The position numbers were made by a program, and so were the translations under genes. A model generated the notes under the pieces. That model was not told the origin of the DNA. It ran no database searches and worked only from the letters and a program-made list of their open reading frames with translations. A DNA stretch of 64,000 nt, from contig MENQ01000001.1 in the NCBI GenBank assembly GCA_001768325.1, forward strand, positions 62,001-126,000, written 5' to 3'. This DNA comes from Bacteroidetes bacterium GWC2_46_850. GTDB taxonomy: Bacteria; Bacteroidota; Bacteroidia; Bacteroidales; Dysgonomonadaceae. Below, in pieces: positions 25,093 to 36,625 of this stretch. Positions within the stretch are counted from its first letter, which is position 1. Every line of letters starts with the position of its first letter.

Positions 25093-28000
25093 TTATTCTT
25101 CCACCGCTGCTTCCTGGAACAGGTTGCTGCGTTTGTTAGCGCTCAGCTTCTCGAAATCGTCACGTGAACCTACCACGAGTTTGTCGAACTCACGCTGACC
25201 GGTACCGGCAGGAATGAGGTGTCCGCAGATCACATTCTCTTTCAGTCCATCCAGTGTGTCTGTCTTGCCGTTGATGGCAGCATCGTTCAACACTTTGGTT
25301 GTTTCCTGGAACGAAGCGGCTGACATGAAGCTGGTGGTCTGAAGTGCTGCGCGGGTAATCCCCTGCAAAACCTGATTTGCTGTTGCCGGGATGGCATCAC
25401 GTGCCTCCACCGTTTTCAGGTCACGACGTTTCAGCGAGCTGTTCTCATCGCGTAGTTTGCGCACGGTCACAATCTGTCCCGGCTCAAACACCTGCGAGTC
25501 GCCGGCATCCATGATCACCTTCTTGCCCCAGATGCGGTCGTTCTCTTCCATCATCTCGTGCTTGTCGACCAGCTGCTGCTCGAGGAAGCGGGTATCACCC
25601 GGATCCACTACTTCCACCTTGCGCATCATCTGACGAACAATCACCTCGAAGTGCTTGTCGTTGATTTTCACGCCCTGCAGACGGTATACATCCTGTACCT
25701 CATTTACAATGTATTCCTGCACGGCAGTCGGTCCCATGATGGCCAGAATATCGGAGGGTGTGGTGGCACCGTCGGAGAGGTGCATTCCCGCGCGGATATA
25801 GTCGTTCTCCTGTACCAGTATCTGTTTGGACAACGGAACCATATACTTTTTGGTCTCTCCTGTCTTGGAGGTAACGGAGATCTCCTGGTTACCCCGTTTG
25901 ATCTTACCATACGACACTTCTCCGTCGATTTCGGCAACAACGGCCGGATTAGACGGGTTACGGGCTTCAAACAATTCGGTCACACGCGGAAGACCTCCCG
26001 TGATGTCACCTGCTTTGCCTACGGCACGCGGGATCTTCACCAGTGTATCTCCAGCCTTGATGTCATCGTTCTCGTTTTTCACAATGTGTGAACCCAGCGG
26101 AAGCGTATAGGTACGCAGGATATCGTCATTCTCATCCACAATATGTGCCGACGGAGCTTTTGTCTTGTCGCGCGATTCGATGATCACCTTTTCCTTCAAG
26201 CCGGTCTGTTCGTCCGATTCAACCTTGTAGGTCATATTTTCGGTGAAGTTTTCGAAGCGGATCTTACCGGTTGCTTCCGAGACGATTACGGCATTAAACG
26301 GATCCCATTCGCAGATGAGGTCACCCTTCTGCACCTTGTCTCCCTCGTTGAAATAGAGCTTGGAGCCATAGGGAATATTGTGCGATACCAGTACAATTTT
26401 CGTGTTGAGGTCAATGATGCGCATTTCCACAAGACGGCTCACGACAACCTTATAGGGACTGCCTTCGCTGTCGGTTGTTTCCACGAAGCGCAACTCGTCG
26501 AATTCCACAACGCCATCGTATTTGGTGATGATGCGGTTTTCCGTCGCAATGTTTGAAGCAATACCTCCCACGTGGAAGGTACGCAGTGTAAGCTGTGTCC
26601 CCGGTTCCCCGATAGACTGTGCAGCGATTACACCCACGGCTTCGCCCTTTTGAACCATCCTTCCGGTGGCCAGGTTCCTGCCATAGCACTTTGCACATAC
26701 ACCGTGGTGCGATTCACAGGTAAGTACCGAGCGAATCTCGACACGTTCGATGGGCGATTCGTCAATCTTGCTGGCGATATCCTCGGTAATCTCTTCTCCG
26801 GAATTCACCAGGATCTCTCCTGTGTTAGGATGTTGCACATCGTGTACGGAGACACGACCCAGGATGCGCTCGTAAAGTGAAGCAATCACCTCATCGTTGT
26901 TTCTGATGGCTGTAGCCACAAGCCCGCGCAACGTGCCGCAGTCTTCCTCGTTGATGATCACGTCCTGCGAAACATCAACCAGACGACGGGTCAGATAACC
27001 GGCGTCGGCTGTTTTCAGGGCCGTATCGGCAAGACCCTTACGGGCACCGTGGGTTGAGATAAAATACTCAAGCACCGAAAGACCTTCCTTGAAGTTCGCG
27101 AGAATGGGGTTCTCAATAATCTGGGCTCCTTCGGCTCCGCTCTTTTGCGGCTTGGCCATCAGTCCACGCATACCCGACAACTGGCGGATCTGTTCGCGTG
27201 AACCACGGGCACCGGAATCAAGCATCATATAGACCGAATTGAATCCCTGGTCGTCTTCAGAAAGCTGTTTCATCAGAATATTCGACAACTTGGAGTTGAT
27301 ATGTGTCCAGGTGTCGATAATCTGATTGTAACGCTCGTTATAGGTGATGAATCCCATGTTATAATTTTCCATGATCTGCTCCACCTCGGCATATCCTTCC
27401 TGGATGAGTGTTTCCTTCTCTTCCGGAATGATCACATCTTCCAGGTTGAACGAGAGTCCCCCCTTGAAGGCCATGGTGTAACCCAGATCCTTGATGTCGT
27501 CGAGATATTGTGCCGTGCGGGCCACACCACAGGTCTTGATCACCTTGCCAATGATGTCGCGCAGCGACTTCTTGGAGAGGAGTTCATTGATGTAACCTAC
27601 CTCTTTGGGGATGGCTTCGTTGGTGATTACACGACCTACGGTAGTTTCGTGCATCTTGCGGATGGGATTTCCTTCCTCATCGATGTCGTCCACAATCACT
27701 TTCACCAATGCGTGAATATCTACTTTCTTCTCGTTGTAGGCGATGATGGCTTCTTCTTCGCCATAGAAAGTCATTCCTTCACCCTTTGCTCCCGGACGTA
27801 TTTTTGTAATGTAATATAATCCAAGCACCATGTCCTGTGAAGGCACGGTGATGGGAGCGCCATTGGCAGGGTTGAGGATGTTGTGTGATGCAAGCATCAG
27901 GAGCTGTGCCTCCAGAATGGCTTCGTTACCCAGTGGCAGGTGTACCGCCATCTGGTCACCGTCGAAGTCGGCATTGAACGCCGTACATGCCAATGGATGC

Positions 28001-29379
28001 AACTGAATGGCCTTTCCTTCAATCAGCTTGGGCTGGAATGCCTGGATACCCAGCCGGTGCAGGGTAGGGGCACGGTTCAGCAGCACGGGATGCCCTTTCA
28101 TCACATACTCCAGGATATCATATACCACCGGTTCTTTCCGGTCTACAATCTTCTTGGCCGATTTCACCGTCTTCACGATTCCTCTTTCAATCAGTTTGCG
28201 GATGATAAACGGTTTATACAGTTCGGCTGCCATATCCTTGGGCAGTCCGCATTCGTGCATCTTCAATTCGGGTCCCACCACAATTACCGAACGTGCCGAG
28301 TAGTCCACACGCTTACCGAGCAGGTTCTGACGGAAACGTCCTTGTTTCCCCTTCAGACTGTCGGAGAGTGATTTCAGCGGACGGTTCGACTCGGTTTTGA
28401 TGGCACTCGACTTGCGTGAGTTGTCGAACAGAGAGTCCACGGCCTCCTGCAACATACGTTTCTCGTTGCGCAGGATCACATCCGGAGCCTTGATGTCGAT
28501 CAATCGTTTCAATCGGTTGTTGCGGATGATCACACGACGATAGAGGTCGTTCAGGTCGGATGTGGCAAAACGGCCCCCATCCAAGGGTACCAGTGGTCGC
28601 AGATCAGGCGGTATCACAGGGATCACTTTCATGATCATCCATTCTGGCTTGTTGATGTTCTTTGATCCGCGGAAAGCTTCCACTACCTGCAGCTGCTTGA
28701 GCGCTTCGTTCTTGCGCTGCTGTGAGGTGTCGGTGCTGGCACGGTGACGCAACTGATTGGCCAGCTTGTCGAGATTCAGCCTCTCCAGCAGGTCGAGGAT
28801 GGCCTCAGCGCCCATCTTGGCGATGAACTTATTGGGGTCGCTGTCTTCAAGCATCTGGTTTTCCTTGGGCAATGTCTCCAGCAGGTCCAGATATTCTTCT
28901 TCGGTGAGCAGATCTCTCTCGGTCACCTTTTCTTCCAGCGCACCTGCCTGTATCACTACATAGCGTTCGTAGTAAATGATGGTGTCCAGCTTCTTGGTGG
29001 GAATACCCAGCAGATAACCTATTTTATTGGGCAACGACCTGAAATACCAGATATGGGCTACGGGGACAACCAGATGAATGTGTCCGGTGCGTTCACGACG
29101 TACTTTCTTCTCGGTCACTTCCACACCGCAACGGTCGCACACGATACCCTTGTAGCGAATACGTTTGTATTTGCCGCAATGACATTCGTAGTCCTTTACG
29201 GGCCCGAAAATACGTTCACAGAACAAACCGTCACGCTCAGGCTTGTAGGTTCGGTAGTTGATGGTTTCGGGTTTCAACACTTCACCGAAAGAGTTTTCCA
29301 GAATTTGTTCCGGCGACGCCAGCCCAATTGTAATTTTTGAAAAGCTACTCTTTATTTTGTTGTCTTTTCTAAATGCCAT
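25093..29379 (-). CDS. rpoC: DNA-directed RNA polymerase subunit beta'
   Basis: A 1428-residue catalytic subunit. The N-terminal zinc site is intact ([20 protein letters not shown]), the Mg-binding active-site loop [14 protein letters not shown] lies near residues 465-478, and the trigger-loop region and second zinc site ([17 protein letters not shown]) follow. Length is normal for Bacteroidota. It follows rpoB by 119 bases, a gap holding CAAATC repeats but no clear promoter, and ends in the terminator at 25034-25070. Confidence 0.99.
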   Translation of the reverse strand: MAFRKDNKIKSSFSKITIGLASPEQILENSFGEVLKPETINYRTYKPERDGLFCERIFGPVKDYECHCGKYKRIRYKGIVCDRCGVEVTEKKVRRERTGHIHLVVPVAHIWYFRSLPNKIGYLLGIPTKKLDTIIYYERYVVIQAGALEEKVTERDLLTEEEYLDLLETLPKENQMLEDSDPNKFIAKMGAEAILDLLERLNLDKLANQLRHRASTDTSQQRKNEALKQLQVVEAFRGSKNINKPEWMIMKVIPVIPPDLRPLVPLDGGRFATSDLNDLYRRVIIRNNRLKRLIDIKAPDVILRNEKRMLQEAVDSLFDNSRKSSAIKTESNRPLKSLSDSLKGKQGRFRQNLLGKRVDYSARSVIVVGPELKMHECGLPKDMAAELYKPFIIRKLIERGIVKTVKSAKKIVDRKEPVVYDILEYVMKGHPVLLNRAPTLHRLGIQAFQPKLIEGKAIQLHPLACTAFNADFDGDQMAVHLPLGNEAILEAQLLMLASHNILNPANGAPITVPSQDMVLGLYYITKIRPGAKGEGMTFYGEEEAIIAYNEKKVDIHALVKVIVDDIDEEGNPIRKMHETTVGRVITNEAIPKEVGYINELLSKKSLRDIIGKVIKTCGVARTAQYLDDIKDLGYTMAFKGGLSFNLEDVIIPEEKETLIQEGYAEVEQIMENYNMGFITYNERYNQIIDTWTHINSKLSNILMKQLSEDDQGFNSVYMMLDSGARGSREQIRQLSGMRGLMAKPQKSGAEGAQIIENPILANFKEGLSVLEYFISTHGARKGLADTALKTADAGYLTRRLVDVSQDVIINEEDCGTLRGLVATAIRNNDEVIASLYERILGRVSVHDVQHPNTGEILVNSGEEITEDIASKIDESPIERVEIRSVLTCESHHGVCAKCYGRNLATGRMVQKGEAVGVIAAQSIGEPGTQLTLRTFHVGGIASNIATENRIITKYDGVVEFDELRFVETTDSEGSPYKVVVSRLVEMRIIDLNTKIVLVSHNIPYGSKLYFNEGDKVQKGDLICEWDPFNAVIVSEATGKIRFENFTENMTYKVESDEQTGLKEKVIIESRDKTKAPSAHIVDENDDILRTYTLPLGSHIVKNENDDIKAGDTLVKIPRAVGKAGDITGGLPRVTELFEARNPSNPAVVAEIDGEVSYGKIKRGNQEISVTSKTGETKKYMVPLSKQILVQENDYIRAGMHLSDGATTPSDILAIMGPTAVQEYIVNEVQDVYRLQGVKINDKHFEVIVRQMMRKVEVVDPGDTRFLEQQLVDKHEMMEENDRIWGKKVIMDAGDSQVFEPGQIVTVRKLRDENSSLKRRDLKTVEARDAIPATANQVLQGITRAALQTTSFMSAASFQETTKVLNDAAINGKTDTLDGLKENVICGHLIPAGTGQREFDKLVVGSRDDFEKLSANKRSNLFQEAAVEE

Positions 29380-29473
29380 ATATATAATCTGTATAAAGAG
29401 TTGTAATGTTTAATGTGCAAATAAGACTAATGAGATGATTCGTTGATATGATGATTGTAAAATTATACATCAG

Positions 29474-29497
29474 CAAATCTACAAATCAACAAATCAA
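29474..29497. repeat. CAAATC triplicate with 8-base period
   Basis: CAAATC occurs at 29474, 29482 and 29490 in the rpoB-rpoC gap. Degenerate AATC-rich sequence continues upstream to about 29425. The origin is unknown; similar AATC-rich DNA lies between tRNA-Gly and tRNA-Tyr (38161-38232). Confidence 0.7.
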
Positions 29498-29498
29498 T

Positions 29499-32400
29499 TT
29501 AGTCGAGACTGATGTTGAGTCCCAATCCTTTCAGCTCGTGAAGCAATACATTCAACGATTCGGGTATTCCTGCCGGTGGCATGGCTTCCCCTTTTACGAT
29601 AGCTTCGTATGCCTTGGAGCGACCTACCACGTCGTCAGACTTCACGGTAAGAATTTCCTGAAGGATGTGTGCTGCACCGAATGCCTCAAGTGCCCAGACT
29701 TCCATCTCTCCGAAACGCTGACCCCCAAACTGTGCCTTACCACCCAACGGTTGTTGTGTAATAAGTGAGTAAGGGCCAATGGAACGGGCATGCATCTTAT
29801 CTTCCACCATGTGGCCGAGCTTCAGCATGTAGATGATACCTACCGTAGCCGGCTGGTCGAAACGTTCTCCCGTTCCTCCGTCGTAGAGATACGACTTACC
29901 GTAGGCCGGTACGTTGGCTTTGTCTGTCCATACGGTCAGATCATCCAGCGATGCACCGTCGAAGATAGGAGTGGCGAATTTCAAGCCCATTTCTTTTCCA
30001 GCCCATCCCAGAACGGTTTCAAAGATCTGTCCCAGGTTCATACGCGAAGGTACACCCAGCGGGTTCAGAACGATGTCAACCGGTGTTCCGTCGGCAAGGA
30101 AAGGCATGTCTTCCTGACGCACGATACGGGAAACAATACCTTTGTTTCCGTGACGGCCTGCCATTTTGTCGCCCACCTGTATTTTCCGTTTCTTGGCCAC
30201 ATATACCTTGGCGATCTGCATGATGCCCGAGGGAAGCTCGTCACCGATGGTGAAGTCGAAACGTTTGCGTTTCAGTTCCGCATCCAGCTCTTTGTAACGA
30301 CGCAGGTAATTGATTACCGTGGCACGGATGAGTTCGTTCTTATGGCTGTCGGCGGTCCATTTATTCAACTGAACCGATTGGAAATCGATGTCGCTGAGTA
30401 CCTTCTGTGTAAACTTGGCACCCTTGGGTACGATGTCCATATTGGTGTAATCCTTGACCCCGGCCGATGTTTTGCCATCGGTGAGCATCAGAAGCTTATC
30501 GATTAATACCTTCCGGAGCTCTTCCATTTTGTTTTCATACTCTTCATCGAGCTTGGGAAGCAGTGCTTTATTGGAAAGCTTGGTTTTCCCTTTTTTGGAT
30601 GCTTTTGAGAAGAGGTTTGTATGTACCACTACACCCTTGAGTGAAGGTGAAGCTTTCAGTGAAGCGTCTTTCACATCACCGGCTTTATCACCAAAGATGG
30701 CACGAAGCAGTTTTTCTTCGGGTGAAGGATCCGATTCTCCCTTGGGAGTGATCTTGCCGATGAGGATGTCTCCCGGTTTGATACGGGCACCCACCCGTAC
30801 AATTCCCTTTTCATCGAGGTCCTTCGTTGCCTCTTCGCTTACGTTGGGAATGTCGGAGGTCAGCTCTTCGAGTCCGCGTTTGGTTTCACGCACTTCCAGA
30901 GAGAACTCTTCCATATGCACCGAGGTGAATACATCGTCGCTCACCATTCTTTCGTTTAATACAATGGCATCCTCGAAGTTGTAACCCTTCCAGGGCATGA
31001 ACGCTACCTTCAGATTCTTACCCAGTGCAAGTTCACCATCTTGTGTGGCGTACCCTTCGGTAAGTATCTCACCAGCCTTTACCTTCTGTCCCACTTTGCA
31101 GATAGGACGCAGGTCGATGGTGGTGTTTTGGTTTGTCTTACGGAATTTCGGGATGGAGTAGGTTTTCACAGCATCGTCGAAGCTGGTAAACTCCTCCTCT
31201 TCCGTTCTGTTATATTTGATCTTGATGGTGGTGGAGTCCACATAGGTGATCTCACCGTTACCTTCGGCCATGATCTGCGAACGGGAGTCCTTGATCAGTT
31301 GTCCTTCGATACCGGTACCTACGATTGGATATTCTGTCCGCATCAGTGGCACAGCCTGGCGCATCATGTTCGATCCCATCAGGGCGCGGTTGGCATCATC
31401 ATGTTCCAGGAAGGGAATCAGCGATGCAGCGATGGAAGCGATTTGCATGGGTGATACATCCATGAGCTCAACCTCTTCCGGGGCGATCACCGGATAGTCG
31501 GCATCCTGACGCGCTTTCACGCGCGGGTTTACGAAATGTCCCTTCTCGTCGAGTGGAGCATTTCCTTGGGCAATGATTTTTTTCTCTTCCTCTTCTGCCG
31601 CAAGGTAAATGACTTCTTCGTTCTTGATGTTCACAATGCCGTTTTCCGCTTTGCGGTAAGGAGTCTCAATGAATCCCAGGTCGTTGATCTTCGCGTATAC
31701 GCATAACGAGGAGATCAGTCCGATGTTGGGACCTTCCGGTGTTTCAATGGGACAAAGACGTCCGTAATGCGTGTAGTGTACGTCACGCACTTCAAAGCCG
31801 GCACGTTCACGGGAGAGCCCACCGGGACCGAGAGCCGAAAGACGACGCTTGTGGGTGATTTCAGCCAGCGGGTTCGTCTGATCCATAAATTGCGAAAGCG
31901 CATTGGTACCAAAGAAGGTATTGATTACCGAAGAGATGGTTTTCGCGTTGATCAGGTCGATGGGCGTGAAGACTTCGTTGTCACGCACGTTCATCCGTTC
32001 ACGGATGATGCGCGCCATGCGGTTCAATCCCACACCGAACTGGGTATATAATTGTTCCCCTACCGTGCGTACACGCCTGTTGCTGAGGTGGTCGATGTCG
32101 TCCACCACTGCCTTGGAGTTGATCAGCTCGATCAGGTACTTGATGATCTCGATGATGTCTTCCTTGGTCAGTACCCGTACATCAACATCAATATCGAGAT
32201 TCAGTTTCTTGTTAATCCTGTAACGTCCCACATCACCCAGGTCGTATCTCTTTTCAGAGAAGAAAAGGTTGTTGATTACCTCCCTTGCACTGGAATCGTC
32301 GGCCGGCTCCGCACTGCGCAGCTGGCGGTAGATGTGGCGGATGGCATCAATCTCCGAGTTGCTCGGGTCCTTTTGCAGGGTATTGTAGATGATGGAGTAA

Positions 32401-33311
32401 TCGGAGGTGTTGGCGGTTTCCTTGTGAAGCAGAATGGAGGACACACCCGATTCGATGATGTTGTCCAAGTGATCCGCTTCGAGGATGGTTTCCCTTTCAA
32501 TGATTACTTCGTTTCTTTCAATGGAAGTCACCTCACCGGTGTCCTCGTCCACGAAATCTTCCATCCATGATTTCAGTACACGGGCAGCCAATTTGCGCCC
32601 GACAACTTTCTTGAGATTGCTTTTGTTCACCTTCACCTCTTCTGCCAGGTCAAAGATCTCGAGGATATCTTTATCGCTCTCGAAGCCGATGGCGCGCAGC
32701 AGTGTGGTTACAGGTAGTTTCTTTTTACGGTCGATGTATGCATACATCACACTGTTGATATCGGTTGCGAACTCAATCCATGATCCTTTGAACGGAATGA
32801 TGCGGGCAGAATACAGTACGGTACCGTTGGCATGCAGGCTCTGTCCGAAAAACACGCCGGGAGAACGGTGCAGCTGCGATACAATCACACGCTCGGCGCC
32901 GTTGATCACAAATGTTCCCTTTTCGGTCATGTAGGGAATGGTGCCCAGATAAACATCCTGTATGACGGGCGTAAAGTCTTCGTGATCGGGGTCGGTGCAG
33001 TACAAATAAAGCTTCGCCTTTAGCGGAACGCTATAGGTGAGTCCTCTGTCAACACACTCCTCAATGCTATAACGGGGAGGATCTACATAGTAATCCAAAA
33101 ATTCAAGGACGAAATTATTACGGGTATCTGCAATGGGGAAGTTTTCCGTAAAAACCTTATACAATCCTTCATTTTTTCTACTTTCGGGGGGGGCGTCAAG
33201 CTGAATAAAATCCTGAAACGATTTCAACTGTACTTCCAGAAAATCTGGGAAATCGAGCGGATTATTAATCGACGCGAAATTTATTCTTTGGTTGGCGTTA
33301 TTTGAAGACAT
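29499..33311 (-). CDS. rpoB: DNA-directed RNA polymerase subunit beta
   Basis: A 1270-residue catalytic subunit. The rifampicin-binding segment (about residues 465-500) reads [20 protein letters not shown] followed by [14 protein letters not shown], with the usual sensitive residues at the positions equivalent to Escherichia coli D516, H526 and S531. The C-terminal motifs [20 protein letters not shown] and EAIVKGE are intact. It is separated from rplL by 96 bases that hold a long hairpin with a following U-rich tract, so part of the transcription from the ribosomal protein genes may stop before it. Confidence 0.99.
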   Translation of the reverse strand: MSSNNANQRINFASINNPLDFPDFLEVQLKSFQDFIQLDAPPESRKNEGLYKVFTENFPIADTRNNFVLEFLDYYVDPPRYSIEECVDRGLTYSVPLKAKLYLYCTDPDHEDFTPVIQDVYLGTIPYMTEKGTFVINGAERVIVSQLHRSPGVFFGQSLHANGTVLYSARIIPFKGSWIEFATDINSVMYAYIDRKKKLPVTTLLRAIGFESDKDILEIFDLAEEVKVNKSNLKKVVGRKLAARVLKSWMEDFVDEDTGEVTSIERNEVIIERETILEADHLDNIIESGVSSILLHKETANTSDYSIIYNTLQKDPSNSEIDAIRHIYRQLRSAEPADDSSAREVINNLFFSEKRYDLGDVGRYRINKKLNLDIDVDVRVLTKEDIIEIIKYLIELINSKAVVDDIDHLSNRRVRTVGEQLYTQFGVGLNRMARIIRERMNVRDNEVFTPIDLINAKTISSVINTFFGTNALSQFMDQTNPLAEITHKRRLSALGPGGLSRERAGFEVRDVHYTHYGRLCPIETPEGPNIGLISSLCVYAKINDLGFIETPYRKAENGIVNIKNEEVIYLAAEEEEKKIIAQGNAPLDEKGHFVNPRVKARQDADYPVIAPEEVELMDVSPMQIASIAASLIPFLEHDDANRALMGSNMMRQAVPLMRTEYPIVGTGIEGQLIKDSRSQIMAEGNGEITYVDSTTIKIKYNRTEEEEFTSFDDAVKTYSIPKFRKTNQNTTIDLRPICKVGQKVKAGEILTEGYATQDGELALGKNLKVAFMPWKGYNFEDAIVLNERMVSDDVFTSVHMEEFSLEVRETKRGLEELTSDIPNVSEEATKDLDEKGIVRVGARIKPGDILIGKITPKGESDPSPEEKLLRAIFGDKAGDVKDASLKASPSLKGVVVHTNLFSKASKKGKTKLSNKALLPKLDEEYENKMEELRKVLIDKLLMLTDGKTSAGVKDYTNMDIVPKGAKFTQKVLSDIDFQSVQLNKWTADSHKNELIRATVINYLRRYKELDAELKRKRFDFTIGDELPSGIMQIAKVYVAKKRKIQVGDKMAGRHGNKGIVSRIVRQEDMPFLADGTPVDIVLNPLGVPSRMNLGQIFETVLGWAGKEMGLKFATPIFDGASLDDLTVWTDKANVPAYGKSYLYDGGTGERFDQPATVGIIYMLKLGHMVEDKMHARSIGPYSLITQQPLGGKAQFGGQRFGEMEVWALEAFGAAHILQEILTVKSDDVVGRSKAYEAIVKGEAMPPAGIPESLNVLLHELKGLGLNISLD

Positions 33312-33350
33312 GGAAATGAGTTTTGGAACCTAATATATATTGACACAAAA

Positions 33351-33383
33351 GGTTAAGAATCTTCCGGAAGAAGATTCCTAACC
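33351..33383 (-). terminator. Attenuator-like hairpin between rplL and rpoB
   Basis: A 14-bp stem (33351-33364 with 33370-33383, one G-U pair in the RNA) and a five-base loop, followed on the minus strand by UUUUGUGU. It is structurally a rho-independent terminator, but it lies inside an operon, ahead of rpoB. Confidence 0.8.
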
Positions 33384-33407
33384 ATATTAACCTAATTTAG
33401 GTAAATG

Positions 33408-33782
33408 TTATTTAAGTTCAACTTCTGCTCCAGCCTCTTCAAGTTGTTTTTTCAAAGCATCCGCTTCGTCTTTTGTTACACCTTTTTTCAATTCGCTGGG
33501 AGCTCCGTCCACTAAGTCTTTGGCTTCTTTCAAGCCGAGTCCTGTAAGTTCTTTCACTGCCTTTACTACAGCCAGCTTAGCTGAACCGGCACTTTTCAGG
33601 ATCACGTCGAATGCGGTTTGCTCTTCTACTGCTGCCTCTGCAGCTGCAGGTCCGGCGGCTACTGCTACTGCTGCTGCAGCCGGCTCAATACCATATTCCG
33701 TTTTTAAAATTTCAGCCAGTTCGTTAACTTCTTTCACTGTTAAGTTAACTAATTCCTCAGCAAATTTTTTTAAGTCTGCCAT
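33408..33782 (-). CDS. rplL: Ribosomal protein bL12 (L7/L12)
   Basis: A 124-residue stalk protein that recruits translation GTPases. It has the N-terminal dimerisation helices, an alanine-rich hinge (about residues 35-50) and the C-terminal domain with [19 protein letters not shown] and the closing [10 protein letters not shown]. It follows rplJ by 120 bases and precedes the attenuator-like hairpin ahead of rpoB. High expression relative to rpoB would fit its multiple copies per ribosome. Confidence 0.99.
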   Translation of the reverse strand: MADLKKFAEELVNLTVKEVNELAEILKTEYGIEPAAAAVAVAAGPAAAEAAVEEQTAFDVILKSAGSAKLAVVKAVKELTGLGLKEAKDLVDGAPSELKKGVTKDEADALKKQLEEAGAEVELK

Positions 33783-33902
33783 TTTTGTATTTGTTTAAAT
33801 TGATTACTTAATTCTGTTTGTTGTATGCACATTAATTTTGAAATCTTCTACATTCTCTCGCAACGGCATAAAGCAAGTAACCTTGCCTTCTGCTCGTTTT
33901 GC

Positions 33903-34427
33903 TTAATGAGAATGTTCTTTCTCCGACAACGTTTTCAATACTCCATGGAGGATTGTTCCGCCGGATTGGAGCGCCGAAATCACATTCTTTGCAGGTGACT
34001 GCAACAGTGCGATGACATCTCCAATAAGCTCTGTCTTGCTCTTGATGTTCACGAGATCCTGCAGCGCCTTGGGGCCGATGAAGAAACTCTCCTGCACATA
34101 AGCACCCTTGAAAGAGGGTATTTTGTCTGCTTTAAACTTGTCAATGAGCTTGGCAGGAGCATTCGCCACGTTAGAGAACATGATGGCCGTGTTTCCTTTT
34201 AATATGGGATACAGCTCTTCATAGTTCTTGTCGAGCGATTCGAATGCCTTTTGCAACAAGGTATTTTTTACCACTACCAGCTTGATATCTTCCTTGGAAC
34301 ATTCTCTTCGTAAATTGCTTGTCTTCACCGCATTCAATGTGGCGAGATCGGCAAGATAGAAATTTTCATACTCCTGAAGATTCGTCGCTATCTGTTCTAT
34401 AATCAGTTGTTTATTTTCCTTCTTCAT
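33903..34427 (-). CDS. rplJ: Ribosomal protein uL10
   Basis: A 174-residue stalk-base protein that holds bL12 dimers on 23S rRNA. Its N-terminal globular part contains FYLADLATLNAVKTSNLRRE and VVVKNTLLQKAFE, and a helical tail ends SEKEHSH. It begins 12 bases after rplA. The gap between it and rplL (33783-33902) has no gene. In many bacteria L10 represses its own operon through the mRNA leader; I could not identify such a site here. Confidence 0.98.
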   Translation of the reverse strand: MKKENKQLIIEQIATNLQEYENFYLADLATLNAVKTSNLRRECSKEDIKLVVVKNTLLQKAFESLDKNYEELYPILKGNTAIMFSNVANAPAKLIDKFKADKIPSFKGAYVQESFFIGPKALQDLVNIKSKTELIGDVIALLQSPAKNVISALQSGGTILHGVLKTLSEKEHSH

Positions 34428-34439
34428 AAATCTTTTTTG

Positions 34440-35141
34440 TTAATTGGATTCTTCTGCCGATTTGGGGTCCACTTTGATGCCGGGACTCATCGTGCTGGAA
34501 AGGAAAATACTCCTGATATAAGTACCTTTTGCCGCTGTCGGTTTTAATTTGATCAACGTTTGAATAAATTCTTTTGCGTTGTCTCGAATCTGTTCGGGCG
34601 TAAAAGATACTTTTCCAATAGAGGTGTGAATAATACCGGTTTTGTCTACTTTAAAGTCGATCTTTCCCTGCTTTACCTCCCGCACAGCTTTTGCCACGTC
34701 GGGCGTAACGGTACCGCTCTTGGGGTTTGGCATCAGTCCGCGAGGCCCTAATATACGGCCAAGTGCACCAATCTTACCCATGATCTGCGGTTGTGTGATG
34801 ATCACATCCACATCGGTCCAGCCTCCTTTAATTTTATCGATATATTCATCGAGTCCCACATAGTCTGCGCCCGCTTCTTTTGCGTCGGCTTCAGCCTCTG
34901 GAGAACATAATACAAGAACTCTTACTTGTTTTCCTGTGCCGTGGGGCAGAGACACTACGCCTCTGACCATCTGGTTGGCTTTTCGCGGATCTACGCCGAG
35001 GCGTACATCGATATCCACAGATGCATCAAACTTGCTGGTGGTTATATCCTTCACCAGGGTAGATGCTTCTTTGAGTGTATAGGATTTCCCTACTTCAATC
35101 TTGCTCAAAGCCAACTTTTGATTTTTTGTCAGTTTACTCAT
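34440..35141 (-). CDS. rplA: Ribosomal protein uL1
   Basis: A 233-residue protein of the mobile L1 stalk beside the E site. The signature [20 protein letters not shown] is complete, as is [20 protein letters not shown]. It follows rplK by 18 bases in the conserved rplK-rplA-rplJ-rplL order. L1 commonly represses its own transcript, but no leader mimic was identified. Confidence 0.99.
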   Translation of the reverse strand: MSKLTKNQKLALSKIEVGKSYTLKEASTLVKDITTSKFDASVDIDVRLGVDPRKANQMVRGVVSLPHGTGKQVRVLVLCSPEAEADAKEAGADYVGLDEYIDKIKGGWTDVDVIITQPQIMGKIGALGRILGPRGLMPNPKSGTVTPDVAKAVREVKQGKIDFKVDKTGIIHTSIGKVSFTPEQIRDNAKEFIQTLIKLKPTAAKGTYIRSIFLSSTMSPGIKVDPKSAEESN

Positions 35142-35159
35142 CTCTCAATTGAAGTTTAA

Positions 35160-35606
35160 TTAATTAATAATTTCAGGGAAGGCACCCTTCACTGTGATAC
35201 CCATGCTCCGAGCCGTTCCGGCTACCATTTTCATTGCTGATTCAAGTGTGAAGCAGTTCAAGTCGGTCATTTTTTCTTCGGCAATGGTTTTTACCTGTTC
35301 CCAGGTAACTTCCGCCACTTTCTTGCGATTGGGCTCTGCCGAACCTCCTTTTTGTTTGCTGACTTCCAATAACTGAATTGCAACCGGTGGTGTCTTAACA
35401 ATAAAATCAAAAGACTTGTCGGTATAGTAAGTGATTACCACAGGCAACACTTTACCGGCTTTGTCCTGAGTTCTGGCATTGAATTGCTTGCAAAACTCCA
35501 TGATGTTGATCCCTTTGGAACCCAGCGCGGGTCCTACCGGGGGAGATGGATTTGCAGCTCCTCCTTTGATTTGTAATTTTAGTTGTCCGGCAACTTCTTT
35601 AGCCAT
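35160..35606 (-). CDS. rplK: Ribosomal protein uL11
   Basis: A 148-residue protein of the GTPase-associated centre. The N-terminal region [20 protein letters not shown] carries the proline-rich segment that binds near thiopeptides, and the C-terminal rRNA-binding domain ends KGAFPEIIN. It is 75 bases downstream of nusG, the usual arrangement. Confidence 0.99.
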   Translation of the reverse strand: MAKEVAGQLKLQIKGGAANPSPPVGPALGSKGINIMEFCKQFNARTQDKAGKVLPVVITYYTDKSFDFIVKTPPVAIQLLEVSKQKGGSAEPNRKKVAEVTWEQVKTIAEEKMTDLNCFTLESAMKMVAGTARSMGITVKGAFPEIIN

Positions 35607-35681
35607 TTTCTTGATTTTAATTAATTACGGTTTTCGAAACACATTCAAGAACTTACAGAATCTGCGTAACCAAATTGCTGA

Positions 35682-36224
35682 CTATTCTTTCTCTACTTGC
35701 ATATAACTCAACTCGAGGAGTTGTTTTCTTCCGAAAATCTTCACCATCACTTTGAGCTTCTTTCTCTCGTCGTTCACTTCCTCAACCACGCCGGAGAAAC
35801 TACTGAAGGGACCGCTAATCACCTTCACGTTTTCACCCACGTAGTATTTCATATCCATCTCATCACCGGCTTCTTCCAACTCATCCATCGTCCCCAGGAT
35901 ACGCTTCACCTCCGATTCCCGCAAGGGCTGGGGTGATGTGGTGTTGGGCAGAAAGCCTGCCACGTAATTGATACTCTTCAGCTCGTGAATCACATCGCCC
36001 GTCAGTTCAGCCTCAATCAATACGTATCCGGGAAGATAAGCGCGTTCTTTCATCACTTTCTTTCCGTTGCGTACAGTATAAGTCTTTTCTGTGGGAATGA
36101 GAACTTGAGAAATGTACTTTCCTAAATCGGTTTTTTTAATTTCTGACTCAAGATACTCTTTGACTTTACTTTCTTTTCCACTAACAGCACGCAGCACGTA
36201 CCATTTTTTTCTCTCTTCAGTCAT
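35682..36224 (-). CDS. nusG: Transcription elongation factor NusG
   Basis: A 180-residue protein with an N-terminal NGN domain ([20 protein letters not shown]) that contacts the RNA polymerase clamp and a C-terminal KOW domain ([20 protein letters not shown]) that contacts NusE/ribosome or Rho. It starts 18 bases after the secE stop, the conserved secE-nusG pair. Confidence 0.98.
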   Translation of the reverse strand: MTEERKKWYVLRAVSGKESKVKEYLESEIKKTDLGKYISQVLIPTEKTYTVRNGKKVMKERAYLPGYVLIEAELTGDVIHELKSINYVAGFLPNTTSPQPLRESEVKRILGTMDELEEAGDEMDMKYYVGENVKVISGPFSSFSGVVEEVNDERKKLKVMVKIFGRKQLLELSYMQVEKE

Positions 36225-36242
36225 AATCTCTCAGTTCAGAAT

Positions 36243-36434
36243 TTATAAAATACCGTAGAGGAGTTTCAGAATCCACTCAAAAAGAGAATCCATCCCGAAC
36301 ACGATAAGGGCAATTATAAGGGAAGCTATCAATACAATTACCGTGCTGCCGGAGAGTTCCTCTCTTGTTGGCCAGGATACTTTATAAACCAATTCGTTAT
36401 AAGCATCCTTTAAATATGCAACTATTTTTTTCAT
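36243..36434 (-). CDS. secE: Preprotein translocase subunit SecE
   Basis: A 63-residue protein with one membrane helix, the short single-span form usual outside gamma-proteobacteria. The amphipathic N-terminus YLKDAYNELVYKVSWPTREE has the conserved W-P-T/S-R-E motif before the membrane segment STVIVLIASLIIALIVFGMD. It clamps SecY in the translocon. It follows tRNA-Trp and precedes nusG. Confidence 0.97.
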   Translation of the reverse strand: MKKIVAYLKDAYNELVYKVSWPTREELSGSTVIVLIASLIIALIVFGMDSLFEWILKLLYGIL

Positions 36435-36453
36435 TTAATTCGGATCGTTTGTG

Positions 36454-36526
36454 CACGGGTCGAGAGACTCGAACTCCCGACACCTGGTTTTGGAGACCAG
36501 TGCTCTACCAACTGAGCTAGACCCGT
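36454..36526 (-). tRNA. trnW: tRNA-Trp (CCA)
   Basis: Full cloverleaf on the minus strand: acceptor ACGGGTC/GACCCGT, D arm GCTC/GAGC, anticodon stem CTGGT/ACCAG with loop CTCCAAA (anticodon CCA), T loop TTCGAGT. The 3' CCA is not encoded. It lies between tuf and secE. Confidence 0.95.
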
Positions 36527-36544
36527 ATGAGATACCCTCCCCGT

Positions 36545-36562
36545 CCCTCCCCGAAGGGAGGG
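36545..36562 (-). other. UUCG-capped hairpin between tuf and tRNA-Trp
   Basis: On the minus strand a 7-bp CCCUCCC/GGGAGGG stem closed by a C(UUCG)G tetraloop, 19 bases before the tRNA 5' end. There is no U-run, so it looks like an mRNA-end stabiliser or processing element. A second stem (36600-36605 with 36614-36619) lies just after the tuf stop. Confidence 0.65.
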
Positions 36563-36625
36563 TTGTTGGAGGGAAATCTGCTATTTGTGAACCCCTGGTC
36601 CCCCATGAGGGATTGGGGGTACGTC

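Noticed and set aside
33783-33902. rplJ-rplL gap as an L10-binding leader
   Set aside because: Such a site is expected before rplJ, not after it, and no convincing conserved structure was seen.
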